Made by a program: the position numbers and the translations under genes. From assembly GCF_009789555.1 (NCBI RefSeq), contig NZ_CP046902.1, forward strand, positions 1,311,001 to 1,375,000: a DNA stretch of 64,000 bases. Direction: 5' to 3'. Within the stretch, counting starts at the first letter, position 1. Every line of letters starts with the position of its first letter. Below are positions 1 to 8,548 of the stretch, in pieces. The stretch is from Stutzerimonas stutzeri. Lineage in GTDB: Bacteria > Pseudomonadota > Gammaproteobacteria > Pseudomonadales > Pseudomonadaceae. A model generated the notes under the pieces. That model made no database searches. It saw nothing but the letters and a program-made list of their open reading frames with translations, and was not told where the DNA came from.

Positions 1-117
1 AAAGACCTGGAGCGCTCCCGTGCCGCCGGATTCGACATGCACCTGGTCAAGCCTGTTTCGCTGCAAGCGCTGGATGCGGCGCTGAGCCTGGAGAAGCACG
101 ACGGGCTGCCCGTCTGA
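1..117 (+). CDS. C-terminal end of a response-regulator receiver domain (partial)
   Basis: Only the last 38 codons are present, ending at TGA 115-117. The peptide carries the final part of a receiver (REC) domain: an AAGFD turn followed by HLVKPVS, in which the Lys-Pro pair is the conserved switch lysine after beta-5, then the alpha-5 helix. The chain stops soon after this helix, so the receiver is the last domain. That fits a hybrid sensor histidine kinase, or a single-domain response regulator. It is the first chromosomal gene beyond the left end of the island. The kinase part and the phospho-acceptor Asp are outside the window. Confidence 0.7.
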   Translation, partial: KDLERSRAAGFDMHLVKPVSLQALDAALSLEKHDGLPV

Positions 118-241
118 CCCTGCGGGACAAGCGCGCCCAACGAGACGCCGCAGTCGTGACAGCCGCCTATCGGGCTTGGCTGCATACACCCGACCGCCAA
201 GCGTGCAATCCTGCGACGCAACCGGGTTGATCACGAACGAA

Positions 242-264
242 AAAGCCGCGCATTGCGTGGCTTT
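242..264 (-). terminator. Hairpin downstream of the tRNA fragment
   Basis: A 10-bp stem (242-251 with 255-264, loop ATT) contains one G-T wobble. It sits just 3' of the truncated tRNA copy and is a diverged twin of the perfect hairpin at 18519-18541 behind the intact tRNA. By the logic of tRNA-site integration this is probably the original chromosomal terminator, and the one at 18519 arrived with the element. Confidence 0.55.
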
Positions 265-269
265 GAATG

Positions 270-312
270 TGGTGGGCCCACACGGACTCGAACCGTGGAC
301 CAAAGGATTATG
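270..312 (-). repeat. Island end: 3' half of tRNA-Ile2 (attachment-site copy)
   Basis: These 43 bases are identical to 18547-18589, the 3' part of the intact tRNA: CCA end, acceptor 3' strand, T arm, variable loop, and anticodon loop through the anticodon. At 313 the match stops abruptly, so no 5' half exists and the copy cannot be a working tRNA. A crossover that ends in the anticodon stem-loop is typical of tyrosine integrases that use tRNA genes. This is the distal end of the island spanning to 18589. Confidence 0.85.
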
Positions 313-480
313 CGTTGCCAGGAATGCGGGCTTGCCAATGGTGCTCCGGGCGAGCCGCTGTGATACCCAGTGGGACTTTGGAAAGGTGCATCGGCAGGGT
401 TGCTGCGCGAGATTGCTGCACGTCCGATATCAGAGCTGGGGCCGCATTCGCTAAACGTCCCTGTCAGCTGGTTGTCGGGC

Positions 481-508
481 TGCTTCTGGCCGATAGCTGA
501 CTGTCACG
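481..508. repeat. Short dispersed repeat, copy 1
   Basis: This 28-base stretch matches 2124-2151 at 23 of 28 positions (shared core GGCCGAT, then GCTG and GTCACG). Each copy lies just beyond the 3' end of an araC-type gene on the minus strand (stops at 562 and 2188). The rest of 313-561 holds no convincing gene; the short open frames there lack family resemblance. Confidence 0.4.
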
Positions 509-561
509 GCTATCGACAAAAGCGGCAGGCGGCGGAGGCATCCTTCCCGCGACAACTGGCG

Positions 562-1446
562 TTATTCTTGGCGACGCGGTCTGCTGGCTTCTAGCCGATC
601 CTTGCCAGGCAATATGTCAAACATGCGTAGGTAGTCTCTCGCAAAGTGTGAAGCACCTTCATAACCAACCTCGAACGCTGCACTGCTGGATGACCTGCCT
701 TCAGACACGATCAAGCGCCGCGCCTCGATCAATCGTAATTGCTTCTGGAATTGCAACGGTGTGAGTGAAGTGACCGCCCTGAAATGTTGGTGAAACGAAG
801 AGCGGCTCATCCCCGCCACGGCAGCCAGCCGTTCGACCGGCAGCGCGTTGGCGTACTCGGCTCGCAGTACCGCAACGGAGCGGGCTATGCGATGAACATG
901 ACTGTCAGGCGTGCCGAGTTGGCGTATCGCTGCGCCGTGCATACCCGTGAGTAGCCAATAGTGGATTTCGCGCAGCAATTGCTGTTGTAGCAGGGCCAAT
1001 GCGGCCGGACGGTCAAGCAGCTGCATCAAGCGCAACGCGGTGTCGGCGACTTGCTCGTATGTTGAAGTACGTTCATGAGGTTTGACGCTTAACGCCTGCG
1101 CCTGCATTTCCAGCACCAGATCGGCGATTATGCAAAGGTCCAGATCAAGTGCGAGCGACAGATAAGGCGTGCTCGCGCTCGCCTGTATGATCTGGCTGAC
1201 CATTGGCTGGTTGGCAGTGATCAGCATGGAGTCGCCAGCAGCGTAATCCAGCTGCTGGTTACCAATGGAAACGCGCTTGCTGCCCTGCAGCACCAGGCAC
1301 AACAGCGGCCGTGGCAGCGTATGCTCCAATGAAGTAGCCGCGGTTTTGCGAATAGCAATAAGCCCGCAAGCGGTAGATGCAACACCGTCACGTGCACACG
1401 CGCCTTCGGTACGGCGGCGAACAATTTCAAGTAGCGTCTCGGCCAT
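562..1446 (-). CDS. AraC-family transcriptional regulator (AraC_N type)
   Basis: A 294-residue regulator. Residues about 20-170 match the AraC_N (PF06719) effector-binding domain, with the characteristic GSKRVSIGNQQLDY-type cupin strand and a following GDSMLI turn. Residues about 190-285 form the two helix-turn-helix motifs of the AraC DNA-binding domain, including AAVAGMSRSSFHQHFRAVT and the second-HTH stretch AAFEVGYEGASHFARDYLRMF. The gene is divergent from the monooxygenase-like gene at 1577 with a 130-bp shared promoter region, a usual arrangement for a regulator and its target. The inducer is unknown; members of this branch often control small oxidoreductase or detoxification genes. Confidence 0.85.
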   Translation of the reverse strand: MAETLLEIVRRRTEGACARDGVASTACGLIAIRKTAATSLEHTLPRPLLCLVLQGSKRVSIGNQQLDYAAGDSMLITANQPMVSQIIQASASTPYLSLALDLDLCIIADLVLEMQAQALSVKPHERTSTYEQVADTALRLMQLLDRPAALALLQQQLLREIHYWLLTGMHGAAIRQLGTPDSHVHRIARSVAVLRAEYANALPVERLAAVAGMSRSSFHQHFRAVTSLTPLQFQKQLRLIEARRLIVSEGRSSSSAAFEVGYEGASHFARDYLRMFDILPGKDRLEASRPRRQE

Positions 1447-1576
1447 ACCCTGATCCTGCCATACGGTCTGAGCGACGTGAGTCGATTCTGGATGATCAGG
1501 CTAGAAAACGGATGAATCCGGCGCTCCGCCCAGCCATGCCGATTCTATATTTGAAGCCTCTCGATAGGAGGTGATC

Positions 1577-1993
1577 ATGACTGACAACACAACCCTACCA
1601 GGCCCTGTTCCATTCCCGGCTCCGTCAGCCCCAGTACTGCCCCACCACGGCGTCCAGGTTAGTGGCGAACAGGGCGACGACGGTCGCAAAGCCTTCTACA
1701 TTCACATTGAGGCCATCCCTGGCAGCGAGGATCAGGTCGTGCAGATGCTAAGGGACATTCTCGCCTGTGTTGAGCAGGAGCCGGCAACCGGACCTTGGTA
1801 TGGCGTGCGGTACTCGCAGACGACTTTCGGCGTATTCGAAGCGTTCCCGAATCTGGCAGGAAGACAGGCCCACGTGGAAGGTGGCGGTGGAAAGATATTC
1901 AGAGACATAACGCGGATGAATTCGATACTCGCCTATCCGGCTCATGTCTATCGATTAGACATACTCATGAGCAAAGAGGTGTTCGCGCGCTGA
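1577..1993 (+). CDS. Antibiotic biosynthesis monooxygenase (ABM)-like protein
   Basis: Start ATG 1577 is chosen because AGGAGG at 1566-1571 sits five bases upstream; an in-frame GTG at 1571 overlaps that ribosome site and is unlikely. The 138-residue product has a poorly conserved N-terminal extension rich in Pro (about 35 residues), followed by a dimeric alpha-beta barrel of the ABM/quinol-monooxygenase type: the GRKAFYIHIEAIPGSEDQV strand-helix, a WYGVRYSQTTFGVFEAFPN core and a final strand near VYRLDILM. Such proteins are cofactor-free monooxygenases or dimeric sensors. It is divergent from the AraC gene and may be its target. The substrate cannot be inferred. Confidence 0.7.
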   Translation: MTDNTTLPGPVPFPAPSAPVLPHHGVQVSGEQGDDGRKAFYIHIEAIPGSEDQVVQMLRDILACVEQEPATGPWYGVRYSQTTFGVFEAFPNLAGRQAHVEGGGGKIFRDITRMNSILAYPAHVYRLDILMSKEVFAR

Positions 1994-2123
1994 GAGTGCT
2001 CCGCAATTGCGGGAACGGCCGTAAAGCACTCCGCATCGCGCCACGACACCTGGCATGCTGCAAATCGCACTCCCTCTCGCATATGGCTTGAGTAGAGTAG
2101 GCCGATCCGTCCAAAAGTCCGTC

Positions 2124-2151
2124 CGCTTTTGGCCGATCGCTGCCGGTCACG
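2124..2151. repeat. Short dispersed repeat, copy 2
   Basis: Second copy of the 28-base element at 481-508. An adjacent 7-bp inverted repeat (CCAAAAG at 2111-2117 with CTTTTGG at 2126-2132) makes a small hairpin without a T-run. It lies 37 bases past the stop of the downstream minus-strand araC gene. Confidence 0.4.
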
Positions 2152-2187
2152 CGTTTACCATCGGTACGCCTCGCTCGGAGATCAGCC

Positions 2188-3222
2188 TCATAACACCGCT
2201 CCGAGATCACTCGGTACGAGCCCGGTCCAGCGTTTGAAGGACCGGCGGAAATTCGTGGTGTCGCTGAACCCCAAACGGTGTGCCACCTCGTCGTTGCTGT
2301 AGCCCTTGATCTGATAGAGGTATAAGGCCAAGTCCCGCCGGGCCTGATCAAGTTGCTCCTGAAATGAGGTGCCATGCTTGCTTAGCCGGCGCTTGAGTGA
2401 TGCCGGACTGGTCTCAAAGGCTGCCGCCACCCGTTCCAGGCTCAACGGGTGGCGGATGTGCTGGCTTAGATAGCCCCGCAGACGATCCAGGAAGCTGGTC
2501 TGCCAGCCCCAGTTTTGCAACTGCGCGCTGCAACTTTGCCGCGCCACTTGAACGCCAGTAGAGCCCGCCCCCGGCCAGGGGCGCAGGACGAACTCGCGAG
2601 GCACGCTCATGACTGTGGAGGGGCGATCGAAAGCCAGCTTATCTCCCAGATGCACCCAGTACTGCTCTACGTAGCTAGGTTCTGGGTAAGCGAATTGGAA
2701 GCGCCACGGAAGACGCTCGTTCTGTTGGCGCCGGGCCAGGGCAACGACTGCCGTCATGCTTGCCTCAAGTAAGAAGATACTCAACTCACCGGCACCGCAG
2801 CTGTCACGCCAATAGAGGTGCATGTGGTGATCATCGAAATGCATCACCGGGGTCAGCAGCGGTGAAAGCAGAGCGCGGTACTCGCTGAGTCGGTCCAGTG
2901 CCTGCTGCAGGTTGTCGGCCTGCTCCAACAGCTGGCTGCAGGGGCCGTAGTGGCCAGGCCACAGGCGCTGGCCAAACAGAAAGCTGGTGTCCGGCGCGCT
3001 TAGCAGGCGCCTGGCATTGTCCATCAGGCGCAAAAACTGTCGCGGGTTTATCACCGCACGGCCAGTAACAATGTCCTCATAGAACAGTTCACAACCGCGC
3101 AGCAGATGATGGGTGTCGATGTTGCGTAATCGAGCTAGGTCGATAAGCACCGATGGAAGATGGTGGGCGGCGATGAAGCGACTGTCCGCATCGTACGCGC
3201 CGGAGAGTGCATGGCCGCTCAT
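2188..3222 (-). CDS. AraC-family transcriptional regulator (Arabinose_bd type)
   Basis: A 344-residue regulator. Residues about 25-210 correspond to the Arabinose_bd (PF12625) domain of OruR/ArgR-like AraC proteins; residues about 240-340 form the AraC HTH domain, with LERVAAAFETSPASLKRRL as HTH1 and the signature GFSDTTNFRRSFKRWTGLVP near the C-terminus. It overlaps the upstream GGDEF-protein gene by four bases (ATGA), so the two are translationally coupled and likely act in one pathway. Ligand and targets are unknown. Nearby candidates are the phosphatase and phytate genes, but nothing in the sequence proves this. Confidence 0.85.
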   Translation of the reverse strand: MSGHALSGAYDADSRFIAAHHLPSVLIDLARLRNIDTHHLLRGCELFYEDIVTGRAVINPRQFLRLMDNARRLLSAPDTSFLFGQRLWPGHYGPCSQLLEQADNLQQALDRLSEYRALLSPLLTPVMHFDDHHMHLYWRDSCGAGELSIFLLEASMTAVVALARRQQNERLPWRFQFAYPEPSYVEQYWVHLGDKLAFDRPSTVMSVPREFVLRPWPGAGSTGVQVARQSCSAQLQNWGWQTSFLDRLRGYLSQHIRHPLSLERVAAAFETSPASLKRRLSKHGTSFQEQLDQARRDLALYLYQIKGYSNDEVAHRLGFSDTTNFRRSFKRWTGLVPSDLGAVL

Positions 3223-4133
3223 GCGCTGCGAGCCATACGAGGCTTGGCCAGCATGAGTGCGGTATTCAGGCGTTTGAGCAGCTGCGCTTGATCTTCACCA
3301 AGGGCCATGACCACTGCAGTAGTGGCCTGTAAGTAGAGCCGCTCACCGTGGCGCTGGGTGCGATGGGCAAGGTTGGCGACGCTTTGCTGCATGTCGTCGG
3401 CCATCATGCGCGCCTGACTTTCACCGGTGTCCGGCAATACTGCGACGAAGCGATCACCGGCCAGTCGGCAAAGCATGTCTTGCTGGCGCAGATTGAACAG
3501 CAGCAACTGCGCCACCACTTGCAATACCTGATCGCCTTCCTCCTGACCGTAGCGTTGGTTGATCTGGCTGAAGTCGTCCAGGTCAATCGCGATCAGCGAC
3601 AACGGGCGCTGATCGGTTTCAGCCTGTTCCAGCGCCTTCTGCAAGTGCCGTCGCAGGTACTGAGCGCCTGCGAGCGGGGTGAGCGTGTCGAACAGCCGAT
3701 GCTCGCGGAACAGCTGTTCGCGCTTGCTCATCTGCGCGCTGATGGCACTTTGCTCCTGCTGCAGGTGATACATGCCTAGCGTCAGGAGCAACATGCCCAC
3801 CGGCATGGGCGCGGTTTCCAGCCAGTTGTCCCATATGGCTTCAGGCGGCAAGCGAATGAACTCATCAAGGGCGTCCATCCACATCGAAAACGCGGTGAAG
3901 CACAGGCCAAGTGAGAGTAGGCGAGTGACCCTTCCGGCTGGTCTTCCACGCAGCAGCATGCACAGCCATCCGCAGAGAATCAGGCAGGTGCCGCCTTCGC
4001 CAGCGACATCCATCCAATTGATTTCGGCCCAGTCCTTGATATCGCCGGCCGCCAGGTAAATCAGCAGGCCACTGTTGGCCGCCAGGAACAAACCACCAAG
4101 GGTTATGCCATGCATTTTCAACAGCGACTTCAT
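3219..4133 (-). CDS. Membrane protein with degenerate GGDEF domain
   Basis: A 304-residue protein with four or five membrane helices in residues 8-125, then a GGDEF domain from about 145 to 300. The substrate-side motif DLDDFSQINQRYG (184-196) is kept, but the signature reads AGDRF at 225-229 instead of GGDEF: the catalytic Glu is Arg. The allosteric inhibitory site RxxD (R216-D219, five residues before the signature) is intact. From known diguanylate cyclases this predicts no cyclase activity but possible c-di-GMP binding through the I-site. It is the first gene of a two-gene unit with the AraC gene. A misread base would be needed to restore the normal motif; several residues differ, so I take the change as real. 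Confidence 0.8.
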   Translation of the reverse strand: MKSLLKMHGITLGGLFLAANSGLLIYLAAGDIKDWAEINWMDVAGEGGTCLILCGWLCMLLRGRPAGRVTRLLSLGLCFTAFSMWMDALDEFIRLPPEAIWDNWLETAPMPVGMLLLTLGMYHLQQEQSAISAQMSKREQLFREHRLFDTLTPLAGAQYLRRHLQKALEQAETDQRPLSLIAIDLDDFSQINQRYGQEEGDQVLQVVAQLLLFNLRQQDMLCRLAGDRFVAVLPDTGESQARMMADDMQQSVANLAHRTQRHGERLYLQATTAVVMALGEDQAQLLKRLNTALMLAKPRMARSA

Positions 4134-4201
4134 GGCGCATCTCCTGCTTCAGTTTGAGCGTGCGCCGAGCGTGCCCGGCGAATATCTCAAAACGATGACG
4201 C

Positions 4202-5602
4202 TTACTTGTCCCGCGCGGAGCAGGGCAGGCCATCAGGCCCGGTTTCCCCGTTGCAGAAACGCTCGCTTTGTTTTTGCAGGCGCGTTTCATGCAGGTATTT
4301 CTTTCCGCTGGAGTCACGCTGGATATCGAAGGCGTCATAGAGCCGGTCATCGGCGGTATAAGCACGCACGCTCAAGCGGTTCTGTTCGACGGTGATGGTC
4401 TGAAACAGCTGCGTGTCTTCGGCGCTGCGATCAGGCTGAGTATGAGCGCGGTCGTTGAGGCCGTACATTTTCGAGCCGGTAACCGAGACCATATAAACCG
4501 GGCCTATGGGTAAATTGCCGCGTTGTGCCTTAGCCGTGGCCTCGCGTCCGGCCTCATGGGTCAGGCGGCTGTAGCAGTGATCGTGACCCTGCAGCACCAG
4601 GTCGACGTTGTAGCGGTCGAACAGTGGCTTCCAGGCTGCTTTGAGTTCTTCGGTATCTTCCGGACGGGCACAGGTGTAGACCGGCTGGTGCATGACTACG
4701 ATGTTCCAGATTGCCTGACTGCTTTTCAGTGCGTTTTCCAGCCAGCTGGTTTGTGCATCGAGCGTGCCGAGATCTAGCGCCGAAGTTCCGTCGAGCGCTA
4801 CGAAACGGACGCCCTGATAGTCGCTGAAGAAGCTGGTGTCGCTGACGCCCTTGGCGCCGTTTCGCGGCAACGCGAACTGGGCAGGGAAGTGCGGGCTGAG
4901 GGTGCGGCTTTCGCTACCGTCAGCCAACAGCGTGTCGATGTATTCATGGTTGCCGGCTGCCGTCACCTGAGGAATGGCGGCGTAGGCCCAGCCTCCCGCC
5001 TGGTTCCATTCGCCCCATTCGTCGTCATGGGCGAGTTCTTCCCTGGAAGCCACTAAGTCACCTGCGTGTACCACCAGCGCAGGTCTCGCCACGCTGCGTA
5101 GCGCCTGGCGAATGGTGCGCGATGCGACGTTAAGGATGTCGTTCTGCGTGTCGCCCAAGTACAGGAACGTGAAGGGTGCGAAATCTTCACGTGCGGTTCG
5201 GAACTGCTGCCATTCGCTCCAGCCAGCGCTGCCTTTGACGCGATACACGTAGGCGGTGTCCGGGGTGAGTCGTTCCAGCCGAACCTGATGGTAATTGGAT
5301 GGGCCGTTGTCGCTGTCGAGTCGGCGGGTGGTGCCGGTGAGTTGCTGCGCCTTGGCGGTCAGTTGCGGCCCTGCGAGGGCGGGCCCGAATTCCAGTAGCG
5401 CGTCACTTTGTTGTACATCGGTCCGGAAGCTGACTGCCATTTGCTGTGCGGCATTTTCGCCTGCTGTAAGCACTACGCGGTCGGCTAGGACGCCAGCAGC
5501 GTAGGGCTGACCCACGGAGCGTGGCGTGCTCTCGTTCGCGCACGATGATGAGGCGGCCAACGCACAGGCCAGTAGTGATGCGTAGAGCAGGGGGCGAGAC
5601 AT
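4202..5602 (-). CDS. Purple-acid-phosphatase-like metallophosphoesterase, secreted
   Basis: A 466-residue protein with an N-terminal signal peptide (hydrophobic stretch 5-18). A fibronectin-like PAP N-terminal domain (about 45-140) is followed by a calcineurin-like metallophosphoesterase domain (about 145-350). The metal ligands are visible in order: GDTQ (150-153), HAGDLV (179-184), GNHEY (217-221), VMHQP (303-307) and GHDHCYSR (339-346). The family hydrolyses phosphomonoesters outside the cytoplasm. Its place beside a TonB receptor and a phytase suggests organic-phosphate scavenging, for example of the lower inositol phosphates that a phytase leaves. The gene is divergent from the receptor gene across a 423-bp spacer, so a shared regulatory region is plausible. 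Confidence 0.85.
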   Translation of the reverse strand: MSRPLLYASLLACALAASSSCANESTPRSVGQPYAAGVLADRVVLTAGENAAQQMAVSFRTDVQQSDALLEFGPALAGPQLTAKAQQLTGTTRRLDSDNGPSNYHQVRLERLTPDTAYVYRVKGSAGWSEWQQFRTAREDFAPFTFLYLGDTQNDILNVASRTIRQALRSVARPALVVHAGDLVASREELAHDDEWGEWNQAGGWAYAAIPQVTAAGNHEYIDTLLADGSESRTLSPHFPAQFALPRNGAKGVSDTSFFSDYQGVRFVALDGTSALDLGTLDAQTSWLENALKSSQAIWNIVVMHQPVYTCARPEDTEELKAAWKPLFDRYNVDLVLQGHDHCYSRLTHEAGREATAKAQRGNLPIGPVYMVSVTGSKMYGLNDRAHTQPDRSAEDTQLFQTITVEQNRLSVRAYTADDRLYDAFDIQRDSSGKKYLHETRLQKQSERFCNGETGPDGLPCSARDK

Positions 5603-6025
5603 TCGCGATTCCTCATGAGCCGTTGGGCGTGATGGGGCGTCACGGAAACAAAGCTGTATGACGGTTCGGTGAATTCGCGGGGGGTCGATTCGGCTCAGGT
5701 CACTGAGGCTATAACAGCATTTTTTTCAGGCTGGATTCAGCCGGGCATGTTCGCGTGTAGCGCCGATGTTGGGTGTCGGCGAGGCTGTATATGCATGTTC
5801 TCCAGTGTGGCGAGGCCGCTTTTTCGATTACCTGGCTGTGCGCAGAGGCGTCATTGGTCTCAGGGTCAAGGAGGTCATATCAGCTCAAAAGCCTAACTTG
5901 ACCCTCCCCAAACGGTGTTTTTGAAGGCTCTCCTGGATGCGTTGTCACGCGAGTGACACAAATGATTTCTAACTTCCGCTGCCATTCCTGGTGTCGCCAG
6001 GGGCCATTGGAACGAGGAATTCAAG
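5603..6025. promoter_or_regulatory. Divergent regulatory spacer between phosphatase and receptor genes
   Basis: No convincing gene lies in these 423 bases; a 75-codon open frame at 5669-5896 has no recognisable features. The clearest signal is a perfect 6-bp inverted repeat with a 4-base spacer, TGTCACGCGAGTGACA at 5943-5958, 68 bases before the receptor start. It looks like an operator for a dimeric regulator. On the minus strand a weak Pho-box-like half (CCGTCAT at 5658-5664) lies upstream of the phosphatase, but its second half is poor. The receptor GTG start at 6026 is supported by GAGGA at 6014-6018. Confidence 0.4.
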
Positions 6026-8500
6026 GTGGCAAAGCCTTTTCGTCAAATCCGTAATGCCGGGTTCAGGGTCAGTCTGTTGGCCATCGCCATTAGTGCTGCG
6101 CCAGCCTGGGCAGAAGAAGCAGTCGAGCGCGTCGAGGTAATCGGCCAGGCGGCGAGTATCGACAAGGCGCTACGCGAGCAGAAGACCGCTGACAGCATAA
6201 AGAGCGTGGTGCATGCCGATGGCGTCGGCCAACTGCCGGACGACAATGCCGCCGAAGCGCTGCAACGCATTCCTGGCCTGTCGGTCGAGCGCGATCAGGG
6301 CGAAGGTCGCTTCGTCAGCGTGCGTGGCATCGCGCCAGATCTGAACAGCGTGACCATCAACGGCACCCTGGTCCCAGCCCCGGAGGGCGATCGCCGCGCC
6401 GTGGCGCTCGATGTTCTGCCGGCCGAGCTGGTGCAGTCGCTATCGGTGGTCAAGAGCCTGACCCCGGACATGGATGCCAACTCACTTGGCGGCACCATCG
6501 AGGTAGAAAGCCTCTCGGCGTTCGACCACGACGGCCTGTTCTACACCTTCTCTGCCGAAGGCAGTCACGACACCAACGTCAGCAAGAACAGCCCGAAATT
6601 TTCCGGCGCTATCAGCGACCGCTTCAGCCTAGGCAACGGTATCGACAACTTTGGCGTAGCGGCAGCGTTCAGCTGGCAGAAGCGCAAGTTTGGCTCGGAG
6701 AACGTCGAGACCGGCGGCAACTGGGATTTCTCCGATGGCGCACGGCTCAATGAGGTCGAGCAGCGTGATTACGAGATCACCCGCGAGCGCACCGGCTTTG
6801 GCTTGAACTTCGATTATCAGCCGGACGATTACTCCAACTACTACCTGCGCACGCTGTACAGCAAGTTCAAGGACACCGAGACGCGCAACGCCGCCGGCGT
6901 CGGGTTCGCTGACCCGCAGGCCTCCGGTGAGCGTGGCGATGCCGAGGGCTGGCGCGACCTGAAATCCCGACAGGACACTCAGGAAATCCAGTCCTACGTG
7001 ATCGGCGGCGAACGCATGATCGACCTGTGGACACTGAGCGGCCAGGCCGGCTACAGCCAGGCCACCGAAAAAGACCCGGGCGGTATTGCTGGCGCCGAAT
7101 TCATCAGTGATTTCGAGAACGTCGGCTTCGATGGAACACGTAAACCGCGGGTCAGCGTGGGCGGTGATTTTTACGACCCGGCGTCCTTCACGCTCGACGA
7201 GGTCGAGTGGGAAAAGGTCAACGGCAAGGACAAGGAAAAGAACATTCGCCTGGATCTGGCGCGTGACTATGACTTGGCCGGCAACGCCGCCCAAGTTAAA
7301 TTCGGCGGCAAGCTCAGCCGCCGCGACAAGACCAGCGACACCGAGGTCTGGGTCTACGATGACTTCAGCGGTATCGATCTGGGCGGCCTGCAGAGCGGTA
7401 ACGTCGACTATTCCCTGGGCAACTTCGGCAATGGCGTCAGCGCCGGGGCCATCAAGGACCTGATCGGCGGGCTGGATCGCGACGCGTTCTATGACGAAGA
7501 GAATTCGCGCATCAATGACTTCGACATGCGCGAAGACATCAACGCGGCCTACCTGATGAACAGCCTCGACATTGACGACTGGCGCTTCATCGCCGGCCTG
7601 CGCTACGAAGGCACCGAGTTCGAGGCCAAAGGCACTGGGCTACGTGACGGTGCGTACGAAAGTACCCAGAGCAAGAACCGCTACGACCATTGGCTGCCGG
7701 GCCTACATGCGCGCTACCAGCTGGCGCCGTCCACGGCATTGCGCGCGGCCTGGACCAATACCGTGGTTCGCCCGACCTTCGGCCAGCTGGCGCCGGGCTT
7801 CGCCATCGACGGGGCCGATGCCTCGTTCGGCAACCCGGACCTCAAGCCGCTGGAGTCGATGAACCTCGACCTCGGCATCGAGCACTACATGGGGCATGCC
7901 GGCGTGCTCTCAGGCTTCCTGTTCTACAAGGACATCGACAACTTCATCTATAACACCGACCTCGCCGGCAGCGGTGCCTGGGCCGATTTCGACGAAGCGC
8001 TGAGCTTCGAGAACGGCAGCAGCGCCAAGCTCTACGGCGTGGAACTGGCCTACTCGCAGAAATTCGACTGGCTGCCCGCGCCGTGGAACGGTGTGCTGCT
8101 CGGCGCCAACCTGACCCTGAGCAAGTCCGACGCGACCATCGAAGGGCAGGGCGCCAAGCGCTCGATCGATATGCCCAACCAGTCCGACACCGTGGGCAAC
8201 TTCATGGTCGGCTGGGAAGACGATCGCTTCAACATGCGCGTGGCGGCCAACTACAAGTCCAGCTACCTGTACGAGATCGGCTCCATCGAAGACAAGCGCC
8301 AGGATCTGATCGTCGATGATCAGCTGTTCGTCGACTTCAAGGCCGGTTACTTCCTCACGCCGGATCTGCAACTGACCTTCGAGGCGCAGAACATCACCGA
8401 CGAGTCCTACTACGTCTATACCGGGCGTCATGGCTACAACGCCCAGTACGAGGAATACGGCCCGACCTACAAGGTAGGCCTGACGCTCACCCACTTCTGA
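6026..8500 (+). CDS. TonB-dependent outer-membrane receptor
   Basis: An 824-residue receptor starting at GTG 6026. It has a signal peptide cleaved after about AWA-29, a TonB-box-like ERVEVIG segment right behind it, and a plug domain (about 50-165) with RIPGLSVERDQGEG, VSVRGIAPD and the LGGTIEV end of the plug. A 22-strand-type beta barrel ends in the aromatic C-terminus LTLTHF. The plug pattern is that of the TonB-Xanth-Caul class, used for bulky organic substrates rather than classic siderophores. The next gene encodes a phytase lipoprotein, and a private motor set follows, so the likely cargo is phytate or a phytate-metal/inositol phosphate product. Substrate assignment is inference from context. 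Confidence 0.88.
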   Translation: MAKPFRQIRNAGFRVSLLAIAISAAPAWAEEAVERVEVIGQAASIDKALREQKTADSIKSVVHADGVGQLPDDNAAEALQRIPGLSVERDQGEGRFVSVRGIAPDLNSVTINGTLVPAPEGDRRAVALDVLPAELVQSLSVVKSLTPDMDANSLGGTIEVESLSAFDHDGLFYTFSAEGSHDTNVSKNSPKFSGAISDRFSLGNGIDNFGVAAAFSWQKRKFGSENVETGGNWDFSDGARLNEVEQRDYEITRERTGFGLNFDYQPDDYSNYYLRTLYSKFKDTETRNAAGVGFADPQASGERGDAEGWRDLKSRQDTQEIQSYVIGGERMIDLWTLSGQAGYSQATEKDPGGIAGAEFISDFENVGFDGTRKPRVSVGGDFYDPASFTLDEVEWEKVNGKDKEKNIRLDLARDYDLAGNAAQVKFGGKLSRRDKTSDTEVWVYDDFSGIDLGGLQSGNVDYSLGNFGNGVSAGAIKDLIGGLDRDAFYDEENSRINDFDMREDINAAYLMNSLDIDDWRFIAGLRYEGTEFEAKGTGLRDGAYESTQSKNRYDHWLPGLHARYQLAPSTALRAAWTNTVVRPTFGQLAPGFAIDGADASFGNPDLKPLESMNLDLGIEHYMGHAGVLSGFLFYKDIDNFIYNTDLAGSGAWADFDEALSFENGSSAKLYGVELAYSQKFDWLPAPWNGVLLGANLTLSKSDATIEGQGAKRSIDMPNQSDTVGNFMVGWEDDRFNMRVAANYKSSYLYEIGSIEDKRQDLIVDDQLFVDFKAGYFLTPDLQLTFEAQNITDESYYVYTGRHGYNAQYEEYGPTYKVGLTLTHF

Positions 8501-8508
8501 TGATTACC

Positions 8509-8529
8509 GAGGGCGCCCGGCGCGCCCTC
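8509..8529 (+). terminator. Intercistronic hairpin between receptor and phytase genes
   Basis: GAGGGCGC (8509-8516) pairs with GCGCCCTC (8522-8529) around a five-base loop. Only two T follow, so it is more likely a partial terminator or an mRNA-stability hairpin that lets the receptor and phytase be made at different levels. Confidence 0.4.
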
Positions 8530-8548
8530 TTCAGGACACCTCGTACTC

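Noticed and set aside
270..345. A second tRNA gene at the left end
   Set aside because: Only the 3' 43 bases match; from 313 on there is no D arm or 5' acceptor strand, so it is an attachment-site copy.
5646..5664. A Pho box upstream of the phosphatase gene
   Set aside because: Only one half-site (CCGTCAT) is good; the second half matches poorly, so phosphate control through PhoB is not claimed.
5669..5896. A 75-codon open frame between the phosphatase and receptor genes
   Set aside because: No ribosome site, no family resemblance, and a Cys/Phe-rich composition typical of a chance frame.
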